From Sulfuriferula sp047300855 (GTDB taxonomy: Bacteria; Pseudomonadota; Gammaproteobacteria; Burkholderiales; Sulfuriferulaceae), in contig NZ_CP170197.1 in NCBI RefSeq assembly GCF_047300855.1, forward strand, positions 62,001 to 126,000: 64,000 nucleotides of DNA. Direction: 5' to 3'. Under the pieces are notes generated by a model, which saw only the letters and a list, made by a program, of their open reading frames with translations, was not told the DNA's origin and searched no databases. Both the position numbers and the translations under genes were made by a program. Shown in pieces: positions 54,431 through 62,662 of the stretch (the first letter of the stretch is position 1; every line of letters begins with the position of its first letter).

Positions 54431-55191
54431 CAGAGCTCCTCTATCCGGGCACGTGCAGAAAAATAGTCACGCAGCCATGGATCATTAATTTTTTGCAACA
54501 TGGCCACCGTTCCGTCAGCAAGCACCTGATGATCCGCCAGCACGATCACGCGATCAATAATGGACAAGAGTGTATCCAAGTCATGGGTAATCAGAAAGAC
54601 GGTGAGCCCCAGCCCATCCGACAGCACACGAATAAGCCGGTCAAAGGCGCGCGCCGAGATCGGATCCAGGCCGGAGGTGGGCTCATCAAGAAACAGCAGC
54701 TCCGGATCCAGCGCCAACGCGCGCGCCAGCGCGACACGTTTGCGCATCCCGCCGGACAGTTCGCTGGGCATTTTAGTCGCGGTGGACTGCGGCAGCCCGG
54801 CCAACGCCAGCTTGAGCCGCGCCAGACGCAGGCATTCGGGCTTGGGCAGCGGCGTATGTTCCAACAGCGGCACTGCCACGTTCTGCTCCACGGTTAACGA
54901 TGAGAACAGCGCGCCGTCCTGGAACAACATGCCAAAACGCTGGCGCAAGCGATTGAGTTGCGCGCCATCCGCCGCCCACACATCCTCGCCAAACAGGCGT
55001 GCCGTGCCGGCCGTCGGTTTGATCAAGCCCACCAGTTCCTTGAGCAAAACCGATTTTCCGGAACCGCTGCCGCCTATCAGTGCGACCATTTCGCCCCGAT
55101 TCACGTTTAAGCTCACCCCATCGTGCACGCTTTGCGTGCCAAAGCGGGTCACGATGTGATCAAGCTCGATAACCGGTTGCGCATCCATCAA
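54430..55191 (-). CDS. MlaF-like ABC transporter ATP-binding protein
   Basis: A 253-residue ATPase with Walker A GGSGSGKSV, signature LSGGMRKRVALARAL, Walker B LLFLDEPTSGLDP and H-loop ITHDLDTLL. The signature LSGGMRKRV is characteristic for the MCE/Mla group. It overlaps the permease gene by 4 bp on one side and the MCE gene by 1 bp on the other, so the three act as a complex. Confidence 0.95.
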   Translation of the reverse strand: MMDAQPVIELDHIVTRFGTQSVHDGVSLNVNRGEMVALIGGSGSGKSVLLKELVGLIKPTAGTARLFGEDVWAADGAQLNRLRQRFGMLFQDGALFSSLTVEQNVAVPLLEHTPLPKPECLRLARLKLALAGLPQSTATKMPSELSGGMRKRVALARALALDPELLFLDEPTSGLDPISARAFDRLIRVLSDGLGLTVFLITHDLDTLLSIIDRVIVLADHQVLADGTVAMLQKINDPWLRDYFSARARIEEL

Positions 55192-56303
55192 AATCCCAGT
55201 TCGACGAAAGCAACTGCAAACAACGCATTGATAATGATCACCGCGACGATGCTTTGCACCACGGTAGATGTGGTATTGGCACCTACACTATGCGCATCGC
55301 GCGCCACGCTGAGCCCCATGCGGCAGGCAATCACGCCGATAAACAGCGCAAACACCGGGGCCTTGACCAGTCCCTGCAGCACGGTTTGAAGGGGCAGCAC
55401 CTGATCCAGACGGGCAATGAATGCGGACGCCCCGATTGCCAGCTGGCGCTCTGCTACCAGCATTCCCCCGAGGATGCCTGCAATGTCGCCGATAAACACC
55501 AGCAGCGGTAATGCCAACAGCAGCGCCAGAATGCGCGGCACGACCAGCACATTGTAAGGCGACAGCCCCAGCACGCTGATCGCATCAATCTCATCGTTCA
55601 CCTTCATCGCCCCGATTTGCGCGGTCATTGCGGCACCGGAACGTCCCGCCACCAGGATGGCGACGATCACCGGAGACATTTCGCGCGACATGGCCAGCGC
55701 TACGCCGTCCACCACAAAAATGTTGGCGCCATATTGCTCGGCCTGAATGCCCAGCAGGTAAGCGAACACCACACCCATCAGGAACATCATGATAAATGTC
55801 AAAGGGATGGCATTGACGAAGATTGCCTCGATTTGTGCGACAAACTCCTTGCGACGAAACGCACCCGGGTGGCGCACCAGCTGCAGCATCTGGTAGCTCA
55901 ATACGCCGACAAAACTGACCGTGCCGCGCACATGCTGCCATGTCTCCACAGAAACGCGTCCGATATGCGCCAGCATACCGCCTCGAGCGGGCGGAGTAGT
56001 GACCATGCTATCCGCAAAATTGCGCTGCACCAGTTCATACACTGCTGCATGGGCAGCAGAAAAATTCACCGGGGTAATTTGTTGCGGATCAACCCCCGCA
56101 GCGCGCATGGTCTCGAGCAAGCGTAGCGCGCCGCTGGTATCCAGCGCGGTGAGGTCCGCGCCATCGAGCGCCACACCGCCGGCTGGCAATGCAGGCAGTG
56201 GCGCCAGTGTCAGGCCTGCCAGGTTTTGCAGCAGCCAATCGCCCGACACGCGCACTACCACGCTGTTCGCTTGTTGTTCCGAGCTGATCAGCGGGGCGGT
56301 CAT
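55188..56303 (-). CDS. MlaE-like permease with N-terminal STAS-like domain
   Basis: A 371-residue protein. Residues about 1-95 form a soluble domain resembling STAS/MlaB folds (GVALDGADLTALDTSGALRL), fused to a MlaE permease with the characteristic AIFVNAIPLTFIMMFLMGVV and GAMKVNDEIDAISVLGLSP. In E. coli MlaB is a separate protein, so the fusion supplies that regulator in cis and explains the absence of a separate mlaB gene. The start is 3 bp after the metW stop, linking the MCE operon to metX-metW. Confidence 0.93.
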   Translation of the reverse strand: MTAPLISSEQQANSVVVRVSGDWLLQNLAGLTLAPLPALPAGGVALDGADLTALDTSGALRLLETMRAAGVDPQQITPVNFSAAHAAVYELVQRNFADSMVTTPPARGGMLAHIGRVSVETWQHVRGTVSFVGVLSYQMLQLVRHPGAFRRKEFVAQIEAIFVNAIPLTFIMMFLMGVVFAYLLGIQAEQYGANIFVVDGVALAMSREMSPVIVAILVAGRSGAAMTAQIGAMKVNDEIDAISVLGLSPYNVLVVPRILALLLALPLLVFIGDIAGILGGMLVAERQLAIGASAFIARLDQVLPLQTVLQGLVKAPVFALFIGVIACRMGLSVARDAHSVGANTTSTVVQSIVAVIIINALFAVAFVELGF

Positions 56304-56306
56304 GGC

Positions 56307-56891
56307 TTATTGTCCGCGCTCGAAACGATACACCGCCAGGCTGCCGGCCAGGTTGGGCAGGATATGCACCGGTGCGCCTGCCGTCATCACCACGCGCTCG
56401 CGGATGTGGAAACCCAGTTTGACGCACAGCGCTTCGAAATCATGCATGGTGCACAGGTGCACGTTGGGCGTGTCGTACCACTGATAGGGAATGTCGTCAG
56501 ACACCGGCATATGGCCACGCAGCACTTGCAGGCGGTTTTTCCAGTAGCCGAAATTGGGGAAAGTGACGATGCCTTCGCGTCCCACACGCAGCATTTCGCG
56601 CAGGATGGCCTCGGTGTGGCGCATGGCTTGCAGCGTTTGCGACAGGATGACGTGATCGAATGAGTTGGATTCAAACACTGACAGCCCGGATTCCAGGTCG
56701 TTCTGGATGATGTTGATGCCGTTCTTCACCCCGGCCAGGATATTGGCGTCGGTCAGCTCCACGCCATAGCCGCGCGCCTGGCGCGTGTCCTGCAAAAATT
56801 TGAGCAGGCTGCCGTCGCCGCAACCGAGGTCGAGCACCTTGGAACCGGGTTTGACCCAGCTGGCGATGGTCTGGAAATCATGGCGTGTCAT
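56307..56891 (-). CDS. metW: Methionine biosynthesis protein MetW
   Basis: A 194-residue class I methyltransferase-fold protein. KVLDLGCGDGSLLKFL is the SAM-binding motif and QTLQAMRHTEAILREMLRVG is characteristic of MetW. ATG 56891 overlaps the metX stop (ATGA); a longer in-frame start would lie within metX. MetW is required together with MetX for homoserine acylation in many proteobacteria. Methyl transfer has not been shown. Confidence 0.95.
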   Translation of the reverse strand: MTRHDFQTIASWVKPGSKVLDLGCGDGSLLKFLQDTRQARGYGVELTDANILAGVKNGINIIQNDLESGLSVFESNSFDHVILSQTLQAMRHTEAILREMLRVGREGIVTFPNFGYWKNRLQVLRGHMPVSDDIPYQWYDTPNVHLCTMHDFEALCVKLGFHIRERVVMTAGAPVHILPNLAGSLAVYRFERGQ

Positions 56892-58015
56892 GACGCGACT
56901 CTTTCCATATAGGCGCGTACCAGGCTGTGATAATGCGCATCGGGCATCAGAAAGGCATCGTGGCCATGACCGGAGGTAATCTCGGCGTAGCTCACGCGGC
57001 ATTCGTTATCCAGCAGCGCCTTGACGATTTCGCGCGAGCGTTCCGGCGCAAAGCGCCAGTCGCTGGTGAATGACAGCACCAGAAAATCCGCCTGCGCGGG
57101 TTTGAGGGCATCCGACAACTTGCCGCCGCTGTGGTGGGTGGGGTCGAAATAATCCAGCGCCTTGGTCATCAGCAAATAGGTATTGGCGTCGAAACTTTCG
57201 GCGAATTTGTCGCCCTGATAGCGCAGATAGGATTCAATCTCGAATTCCACGTCGTAGCCATAGTTGAATGCACCGGAGCGCAACACGCGGCCAAACTTGC
57301 TGCCCATCACATCGTCGGAAAGATAGGTGATGTGCCCGAGCATGCGTGCCAGCCGCAGGCCGCGCCGGGGCCGGGTATTGTGCGCGTAAAAATCCCCGCC
57401 GTGAAAATCCGGGTCGGTCAGTATCGCCTGGCGCGCCACATCATTGAATGCAATGTTCTGCGCGGTGAGTTTGGGTGCCGAGGCGATCACCAGGCAATGG
57501 CGTACGCGTTCGGGGTGCTTGATGCTCCAGTGCAGTGCCTGCATGCCGCCCAGCGATCCGCCCATGATCACGGCAAACTGTCGTATACCCAGACTGTCCG
57601 CCAGCCGGGCTTGGCTTTCCACCCAATCCTCCACCGTCACCAACGGAAAACGCGAGCCGAACGGCTGGCCGGTAACCGGATTAATTGAAGCCGGGCCGGT
57701 AGAGCCATGGCACCCCCCCAGGTTATTCAGCCCGATCACAAAAAAGCGGTCGGTGTCGATGGGCTTGCCCGGCCCCACCATGTTGTCCCACCAGCCCGGT
57801 TTTTTGTCTTGTTCTGCATACACGCCCGCCACGTGATGGTTGCCGGACAATGCATGGCACACCAGGATGGCGTTGCTTTTATCCGCGTTCAGTTTGCCAT
57901 AGGTTTCATATACCAGGTCGTAGCTGGGCAGCACCGCGCCGCTTTTAAGGGTGAGCGGGGTGGTGAAATGGGCGGTCTGGGGTACGACAATGCCAACAGA
58001 TGAAGCAGGCTGCAT
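56888..58015 (-). CDS. metX: Homoserine O-acyltransferase MetX
   Basis: A 375-residue alpha/beta hydrolase-fold enzyme giving O-acetyl- or O-succinylhomoserine, the first committed step to methionine. Visible are CHALSGNHHVAG, the nucleophile elbow GGSLGGMQAL, the aspartate in SFTSDWRFAPERS and the histidine in GHGHDAFL. Coupling to metW is usual in betaproteobacteria; MetX enzymes of that group often use succinyl-CoA, so the acyl donor should not be assumed. It heads a minus-strand run metX-metW-MCE genes. Confidence 0.95.
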   Translation of the reverse strand: MQPASSVGIVVPQTAHFTTPLTLKSGAVLPSYDLVYETYGKLNADKSNAILVCHALSGNHHVAGVYAEQDKKPGWWDNMVGPGKPIDTDRFFVIGLNNLGGCHGSTGPASINPVTGQPFGSRFPLVTVEDWVESQARLADSLGIRQFAVIMGGSLGGMQALHWSIKHPERVRHCLVIASAPKLTAQNIAFNDVARQAILTDPDFHGGDFYAHNTRPRRGLRLARMLGHITYLSDDVMGSKFGRVLRSGAFNYGYDVEFEIESYLRYQGDKFAESFDANTYLLMTKALDYFDPTHHSGGKLSDALKPAQADFLVLSFTSDWRFAPERSREIVKALLDNECRVSYAEITSGHGHDAFLMPDAHYHSLVRAYMERVAS

Positions 58016-58022
58016 GTCTGGT

Positions 58023-58028
58023 TATAAT
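58023..58028 (+). promoter_or_regulatory. Perfect -10 hexamer 7 bp before the ATG of the next gene
   Basis: TATAAT ends at 58028 and the ATG lies at 58035, so a start at the usual distance would give a leaderless or nearly leaderless mRNA. No ribosome-binding site is present before the ATG. The -35 region (about 58000-58006) is weak. Confidence 0.5.
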
Positions 58029-58034
58029 TTAGCG

Positions 58035-58505
58035 ATGTTAGCGAAGATTATAGCCGCATTCCGTCCCGATCCCACAGCCTTGCGCACGCGCTTTTTACAG
58101 CGCTTTGCGGGCAGGACCATTATTGTCCACGACGGCCTCAGCATCGGTTGGGTAAGTGAGTTGAATAAAGAAGCTGGCGGCGGCGCGCATTTTCGCATCG
58201 ATGCACGCAATGTGCCAGACCGCAAACCCACCCCGATTGAATGGGTGGTGCACCATCACATCCTTCCGCATAAGCTGCCGCTGCCATTATTGGTGAAAGT
58301 GAACGACGCGCAACTGTTGATACGCCACCTCACCCGCAACCATGCGCCGGTTCACCCTTCCGAAATCTACTGGATGCTGGGCGAGTTTCCCGAACGCGCG
58401 CACCTGATTCTGACCGTCGGAGGCAAGGGCTTTGCCGTCACGCGCGGGATACCGGTATCGGATAATGCGGTGGACTTTGATGTGGCCTTCACCGAGCCCG
58501 AGTAA
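58035..58505 (+). CDS. Hypothetical protein, probably leaderless
   Basis: A 156-residue soluble protein of no recognised family. MLAKIIAAFRPDPTALRTRF starts it; PLLVKVNDAQLLIRHLTRN and PSEIYWMLGEFPERAHLIL-like text (residues 114-138) is moderately hydrophobic but without membrane segments. ATG 58035 is 19 bp from the divergent metX start and 7 bp past a TATAAT. The frame is open upstream to 57951 but that would overlap metX. Function unknown. Confidence 0.7.
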   Translation: MLAKIIAAFRPDPTALRTRFLQRFAGRTIIVHDGLSIGWVSELNKEAGGGAHFRIDARNVPDRKPTPIEWVVHHHILPHKLPLPLLVKVNDAQLLIRHLTRNHAPVHPSEIYWMLGEFPERAHLILTVGGKGFAVTRGIPVSDNAVDFDVAFTEPE

Positions 58506-58584
58506 ATTATCCTGCGCATCCAAAATCGCCATGATGTTCTAGACTGGAATGGGGCCTGCCCGTAATTTCCCTAAGGAGAGAACC

Positions 58585-59364
58585 ATGGACAAAATCGCCA
58601 TCAAACCCAATCTGCATGCAATCACGTTGCCCGCCATCGACCGTATCACCGATTACACCCGTCCCATGCTGTGGTTGCGCCAAGGCTGGCGTGACATGCA
58701 ACGCACCCCGCTGTTGAGCCTGGGTTTCGGCGCGCTGTTCGCGGTGCTGGGCTATGCATTGGTGCACTTTGGCTGGGGCGGAGTGCAAACCGGGATGACG
58801 CTGACCAGCGGGTTTCTGCTGGTAGCCCCGTTTCTGGCTGTGGTGTTTTACGATCTCAGCCGTCAGGCGGAGCATCACCACGCGCCGCGACTCGCGCATA
58901 TCCTCAAGCCGCTGCGCGCCAATGGTGCCTCAATCGGTTTCTATGCGCTGCTGCTGGCATTCATTTTTAGCGTGTGGGAGCGGCTCTCTGCCATAGTGGT
59001 AGGCTTATCTGTATCGGGCGATCCGGTGAACTTTGCGGGTTTCCGCGCGCTGCTGGCAGGTTCCGGACAGCTGGGCATACTGCTGCCCTATGCGGCAGTG
59101 GGGGTCTTGCTAGCAGTTCTGGTATTTGCGCTGAGCGTCGTATCGCTACCCATGATGTTGCACCGCAAGGCTGATCTGGCCACGGCGCTGATGACCAGTT
59201 TATGGGTGGTGCGGACCAACCCGTTATTGATGCTGGAATGGGCGCTCATCATTGTTGCGCTGAGTGTGCTGGGTTATGCCACGTTGTTTGTTGCGATGGT
59301 GGTGGTATTTCCGCTGATCGGCCACGCTACCTGGCATGCCTACCGCGATCTGGTGGAACGCTGA
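58585..59364 (+). CDS. DUF2189-type membrane protein
   Basis: A 259-residue integral membrane protein with about six hydrophobic helices. The N-terminal cytoplasmic segment ends in WLRQGWRDMQRTPLLSLGFG, a DUF2189 hallmark. Start ATG 58585 follows AAGGAGAG; an in-frame ATG 36 bp upstream has no ribosome-binding site. The function of the family is not established. A bidirectional terminator follows the stop. Confidence 0.88.
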   Translation: MDKIAIKPNLHAITLPAIDRITDYTRPMLWLRQGWRDMQRTPLLSLGFGALFAVLGYALVHFGWGGVQTGMTLTSGFLLVAPFLAVVFYDLSRQAEHHHAPRLAHILKPLRANGASIGFYALLLAFIFSVWERLSAIVVGLSVSGDPVNFAGFRALLAGSGQLGILLPYAAVGVLLAVLVFALSVVSLPMMLHRKADLATALMTSLWVVRTNPLLMLEWALIIVALSVLGYATLFVAMVVVFPLIGHATWHAYRDLVER

Positions 59365-59370
59365 AATGAA

Positions 59371-59392
59371 AAACGCCCCTTGCGGGGCGTTT
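59371..59392. terminator. Bidirectional rho-independent terminator
   Basis: AAACGCCCC (59371-59379) and GGGGCGTTT (59384-59392) form a 9-bp stem with a TTGC loop. The plus strand ends in TTT; the minus strand continues into TTTTTC. It sits between the convergent DUF2189 and amtB genes and serves both. Confidence 0.9.
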
Positions 59393-59456
59393 GGTATTGC
59401 CAGCAGTCCGATGGGCACCGGGGCAGGCCTTCGGAACCATACGGCTGCCGGATTGT

Positions 59457-60863
59457 TTACTCCAGTTTCTCACCGTGCAGGCTGATGTCCAGACCTTCGC
59501 GTTCCTGGTCTTCAGTTACACGCAGGCCAATGACCATGTCTATTATCTTCAGGATGACGAAGGTCACGACTGCGTCATAAACGATGGTAACCCCCACACC
59601 CTTGGCCTGAATCATGAGTTGCGCCATATTGCCTTCAAGCATGCCGGCGGTACCGCCGATGGCTTTAACAGCGAATACGCCGGTCAGCAGTGCTCCCACA
59701 ATACCGCCAATGGCATGTACGCCGAAAGCATCGAGCGAGTCGTCATAACCCATCATGTTTTTCAGGTATACCGCAGCCCAGAAGCACACTATGCCCGCGG
59801 CGATACCGATAAACAGTGCACCGGACGGGCCGACAAAGCCAGAGGCCGGAGTGATGGCAACCAGACCGGCTACCGCACCGGAACAGATACCGAGAAGGCT
59901 GGGTTTGCCTTTGGCCATCCATTCAACAAACATCCAGCTTAGCGCTGCAGCGGCAGTGGCGATCTGGGTGGCGGCCATTGCCATGCCGGCACGGTCGCTG
60001 GCGGCGACGGCTGAACCGGCGTTGAAACCGAACCAGCCCACCCACAACAATGCTGCGCCGATCATAGTCAGCACCAGATTGTGCGGGGGCATAGGCTCTT
60101 TGCCATATCCCACGCGTTTGCCAATCACCAGTGCGGCGACCAGGCCTGCCACACCCGCGTTGATATGCACCACTGTTCCGCCGGCATAATCCAGCACGCC
60201 ATCGGCACCCAGCCAGCCTCCCGGACCCCATACCATGTGTGCAATCGGTGCGTACACAGCAATCAACCAGGCGGTTATAAACCATAGCAGCGCGGAAAAC
60301 TTCATGCGCTCAGCGAACGCTCCGACAATCAGCGCAGGGGTGATGATTGCAAACGTCATCTGGAAGGTCATGTAAGTCGTTTCGGGAATGGTCGGCGCCA
60401 AGGCGTTCACGCTATCCAAACCCAGACCTGTCAGGAATACCCGGCTCAACCCTCCCAAGAACCCGCTGCCTGGGGTAAATGCCAGACTGTAGCCGATGAT
60501 CATCCACAGCACCGTGACCATGCAGGTGATTGCGAAGCTCTGCATCACCGTGGCCAGCACATTCTTCTTGCGCACCATGCCGCCGTAGAACAAGGCCAGA
60601 CCCGGGATGGTCATCATGAGCACCAATGCGGTGGAGGTCAGCATCCAGGCATTGTCGCCGGAGTTGATGAACGCTGCCGGGTTGGGCGCAGCAGCCGGAG
60701 CGGCTGTGGCGGGAGGTGCCGCCGCCGGTGCGGACGCGGCATCAGGTGCCGGAACCGCTGCCGGGGCAGCAGCGGCCGGTGGCGCCGCCGTGTCGTCTGC
60801 GCTGGCCATGCCGGATAAGCCCAGCGTGCACAGCATACTGATTGCAATGAGCCATTTCTTCAT
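59457..60863 (-). CDS. amtB: Ammonium transporter AmtB
   Basis: A 468-residue Amt/MEP/Rh-family channel. A signal peptide (about 1-22) is followed by an Ala/Pro-rich stretch to about residue 62, longer than in E. coli AmtB, then eleven helices. Typical segments are GLALFYGGMVRKKN, DYAGGTVVHINAGVAGLVAA with the twin-His pore region and VHAIGGIVGALLTGVFA. It follows glnK by 11 bp, so GlnK probably gates it when nitrogen is plentiful. The terminator at 59371-59392 ends the operon. Confidence 0.96.
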   Translation of the reverse strand: MKKWLIAISMLCTLGLSGMASADDTAAPPAAAAPAAVPAPDAASAPAAAPPATAAPAAAPNPAAFINSGDNAWMLTSTALVLMMTIPGLALFYGGMVRKKNVLATVMQSFAITCMVTVLWMIIGYSLAFTPGSGFLGGLSRVFLTGLGLDSVNALAPTIPETTYMTFQMTFAIITPALIVGAFAERMKFSALLWFITAWLIAVYAPIAHMVWGPGGWLGADGVLDYAGGTVVHINAGVAGLVAALVIGKRVGYGKEPMPPHNLVLTMIGAALLWVGWFGFNAGSAVAASDRAGMAMAATQIATAAAALSWMFVEWMAKGKPSLLGICSGAVAGLVAITPASGFVGPSGALFIGIAAGIVCFWAAVYLKNMMGYDDSLDAFGVHAIGGIVGALLTGVFAVKAIGGTAGMLEGNMAQLMIQAKGVGVTIVYDAVVTFVILKIIDMVIGLRVTEDQEREGLDISLHGEKLE

Positions 60864-60874
60864 GTTGCTCTCCC

Positions 60875-61213
60875 TTAAAGTGCTTCAGGCCCGGATTCGC
60901 CGGTGCGGATACGCACGACCTGCTCCAGGTTGAATACGAAAATTTTGCCGTCACCGATCTTGCCGGTGTGTGCGGATTTCTCGATTGCCTCGATCACCTG
61001 ATCCAGCAGGTCGTCCGCAATCGCCGCTTCGATTTTGACTTTAGGCAGGAAATCCACCACGTATTCCGCACCGCGATATAACTCGGTATGCCCCTTTTGC
61101 CGTCCAAAACCCTTTACCTCGGTCACTGTGATGCCCTGCACGCCAATGGTGGAAAGCGCTTCACGTACCTCGTCGAGCTTGAACGGCTTGATGATTGCCG
61201 TAACGAATTTCAT
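60875..61213 (-). CDS. glnK: PII-family nitrogen regulator GlnK
   Basis: A 112-residue trimeric signal protein. MKFVTAIIKPFKLDEVREAL and the T-loop GRQKGHTELYRGAEYVVDF with uridylylation site Tyr51 are intact, as are the ATP-binding IGDGKIFV and VRIRTGESG. It binds ATP/ADP and 2-oxoglutarate and regulates AmtB encoded just downstream. The gene lies 64 bp after the porin gene. Confidence 0.97.
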   Translation of the reverse strand: MKFVTAIIKPFKLDEVREALSTIGVQGITVTEVKGFGRQKGHTELYRGAEYVVDFLPKVKIEAAIADDLLDQVIEAIEKSAHTGKIGDGKIFVFNLEQVVRIRTGESGPEAL

Positions 61214-61277
61214 GTTATCTCCTTGGTAAAGACGCAGCAGCCGGGAGCTGCCGCGCCGAAACGGGCTAGATGCTCAA

Positions 61278-62081
61278 TTAGAAAGTCTTTGATATAGCAG
61301 CTACGAAATGGCTGTCGCCCAGGTTCTTGTTGCCATTTACACCGGTAATTTTGTAGCCGGCGTCCTTGGCATTGGTATCTGTGTAATAGGCGGTCGCGCT
61401 CCAGCCAGCACCAAGGTCTTTGGTCACACCCAGTTTCCAGTCGGTGTAGGAGTACAAGCTGTCGTTTGAAGCTGCGCCAGTTGTGGCAGTTCCCGTGTAT
61501 TTCTGCTCACCGACGTGGGCATTAAGAGTCCAGGTGTCAACAATAGGCACATTGGCGGACAAATCGAGATAGTAGGAACCGTCCGCGTTATCCACCCCGA
61601 ACAGCCCTTTGGACACAACATACGACACTTTGCCGGTCAGCCACTTATAAGACAGGGCGCCATAAACTTCTGTGGTATTAGGCTTGACCGCGCCAGCAGC
61701 CAGTGTGGGATAACGACCTGGATAGTAATATTGCAACACGCCTACGTCATAACCAATGTTGCCAATGGTGTTGCGGTAGCCGCCATAGAGATCCCATTCC
61801 ATGCTGACCGAGCTGCCCGGAACCGCATCCGAGTACCAGCTGATGTTGGAACCCCAGGTGCCCAGATACAAGCCGCTCGAGTGCGTAAAATCAGCGCCGC
61901 CCTGAATGGCCGGATTCCGTGCAGTTTGTGTAATGCCGCGATAAACATACTCACTGGTCAGGCCAACGTTCGCGGTCAGGGTATAGGCAGGCGTGGGCGC
62001 GGGGGCAGCATCGGCGGCGAACGCAGGAATCGCAGCGCAGGCCAGGGCGACGGCCAGAGCGGTTTGAGTGAATTTGTGCAT
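61278..62081 (-). CDS. TorF-type outer-membrane porin-like protein
   Basis: A 267-residue protein with a signal peptide (LAVALACAAIPAFAA) and beta-barrel pattern. ANVGLTSEYVYRGITQTARN and SWYSDAVPGSSVSMEWDLYGG match the TIGR02001 (TorF family) putative porins, ending in a C-terminal phenylalanine (KTF) as for BAM substrates. Betaproteobacteria often carry it in front of glnK-amtB, which fits a role in ammonium or small-solute entry; this is inferred from context. Confidence 0.9.
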   Translation of the reverse strand: MHKFTQTALAVALACAAIPAFAADAAPAPTPAYTLTANVGLTSEYVYRGITQTARNPAIQGGADFTHSSGLYLGTWGSNISWYSDAVPGSSVSMEWDLYGGYRNTIGNIGYDVGVLQYYYPGRYPTLAAGAVKPNTTEVYGALSYKWLTGKVSYVVSKGLFGVDNADGSYYLDLSANVPIVDTWTLNAHVGEQKYTGTATTGAASNDSLYSYTDWKLGVTKDLGAGWSATAYYTDTNAKDAGYKITGVNGNKNLGDSHFVAAISKTF

Positions 62082-62143
62082 GAGTCTTTTCTCCTCTTAA
62101 AAGGCTTCAAAATCGCAACATTGCAAAATTGCGACAATCCTTT

Positions 62144-62159
62144 AGCATGCTTCGTGCCA
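62144..62159 (-). promoter_or_regulatory. Sigma-54 promoter of torF-glnK-amtB
   Basis: On the minus strand TGGCACGAAGCATGCT has GG (62158-62157) and GC (62146-62145) with a 10-bp spacer. Only one fixed base differs from TGGCACG-N4-TTGCT. The inferred start, about 62133, leaves about 50 nt before the porin ATG at 62081. Confidence 0.82.
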
Positions 62160-62221
62160 TATTTATTATTTATATAAAACATATAGTTATTGTTTTTTTA
62201 CGGTAAGACACATTTTTGTGC

Positions 62222-62236
62222 GCACTAAAAATGTGC
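62222..62236 (-). promoter_or_regulatory. NtrC-like enhancer site 1
   Basis: GCAC-N7-GTGC, exactly the NtrC arrangement, centred about 96 bp upstream of the inferred start of torF. It overlaps a wider near-palindrome (CATTTTTGTGCGCAC with TAAAAATG). Confidence 0.75.
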
Positions 62237-62252
62237 ATTAATATTCCTTGAT

Positions 62253-62267
62253 GCACTGCTGCGGAGC
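62253..62267 (-). promoter_or_regulatory. NtrC-like enhancer site 2
   Basis: GCAC-N7-GAGC, one mismatch from the NtrC pattern, centred 31 bp (three helical turns) from site 1 and about 127 bp from the inferred start. This tandem spacing is like that of the NtrC sites at E. coli glnA. No other gene or element was seen in 62082-62383. Confidence 0.65.
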
Positions 62268-62383
62268 ATGATGGATTAGGCCATTTGGATGATGAAATCA
62301 TCGGGCAGTCCTGCATCAAGGTTTGGAATTCAACGCCTGCTTATTTGGTACACTGACCGATGTCTATGTAAGGAGAACATCGG

Positions 62384-62653
62384 ATGCTGCCCAATCAGAA
62401 ACTGCTCGACGAAATCGGCGGGAAAATCAGCCAGGTAATCAGCAATAGCCCGGCCAGGGACATTGAGAAAAATATCCGCGCGATGATGCAGAGTGCGCTG
62501 CAAAAGCTGGATCTGGTGACGCGCGAGGAATTCGACGTGCAACAGGAAGTGCTGCTGCGCACGCGCGAAAAGCTCACTGAACTGGAAACCCGGCTGGCGC
62601 AGCTGGAAGCCCTGGCACACGCCGCGGATCACCCACAACAGTTGGAACCCTGA
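62384..62653 (+). CDS. ubiK: UbiK-family (BMFP) accessory factor
   Basis: An 89-residue coiled-coil protein. MLPNQKLLDEIGGKISQVI at the start, a short amphipathic N-terminal helix and the leucine-rich C-terminal coil (LREKLTELETRLAQLE-like, residues 58-80) match YqiC/UbiK. It assists the ubiquinone biosynthesis enzymes and binds membranes. AAGGAGA precedes the ATG. It is followed after 9 bp by comM. Confidence 0.92.
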   Translation: MLPNQKLLDEIGGKISQVISNSPARDIEKNIRAMMQSALQKLDLVTREEFDVQQEVLLRTREKLTELETRLAQLEALAHAADHPQQLEP

Positions 62654-62662
62654 CCGCTGCGA

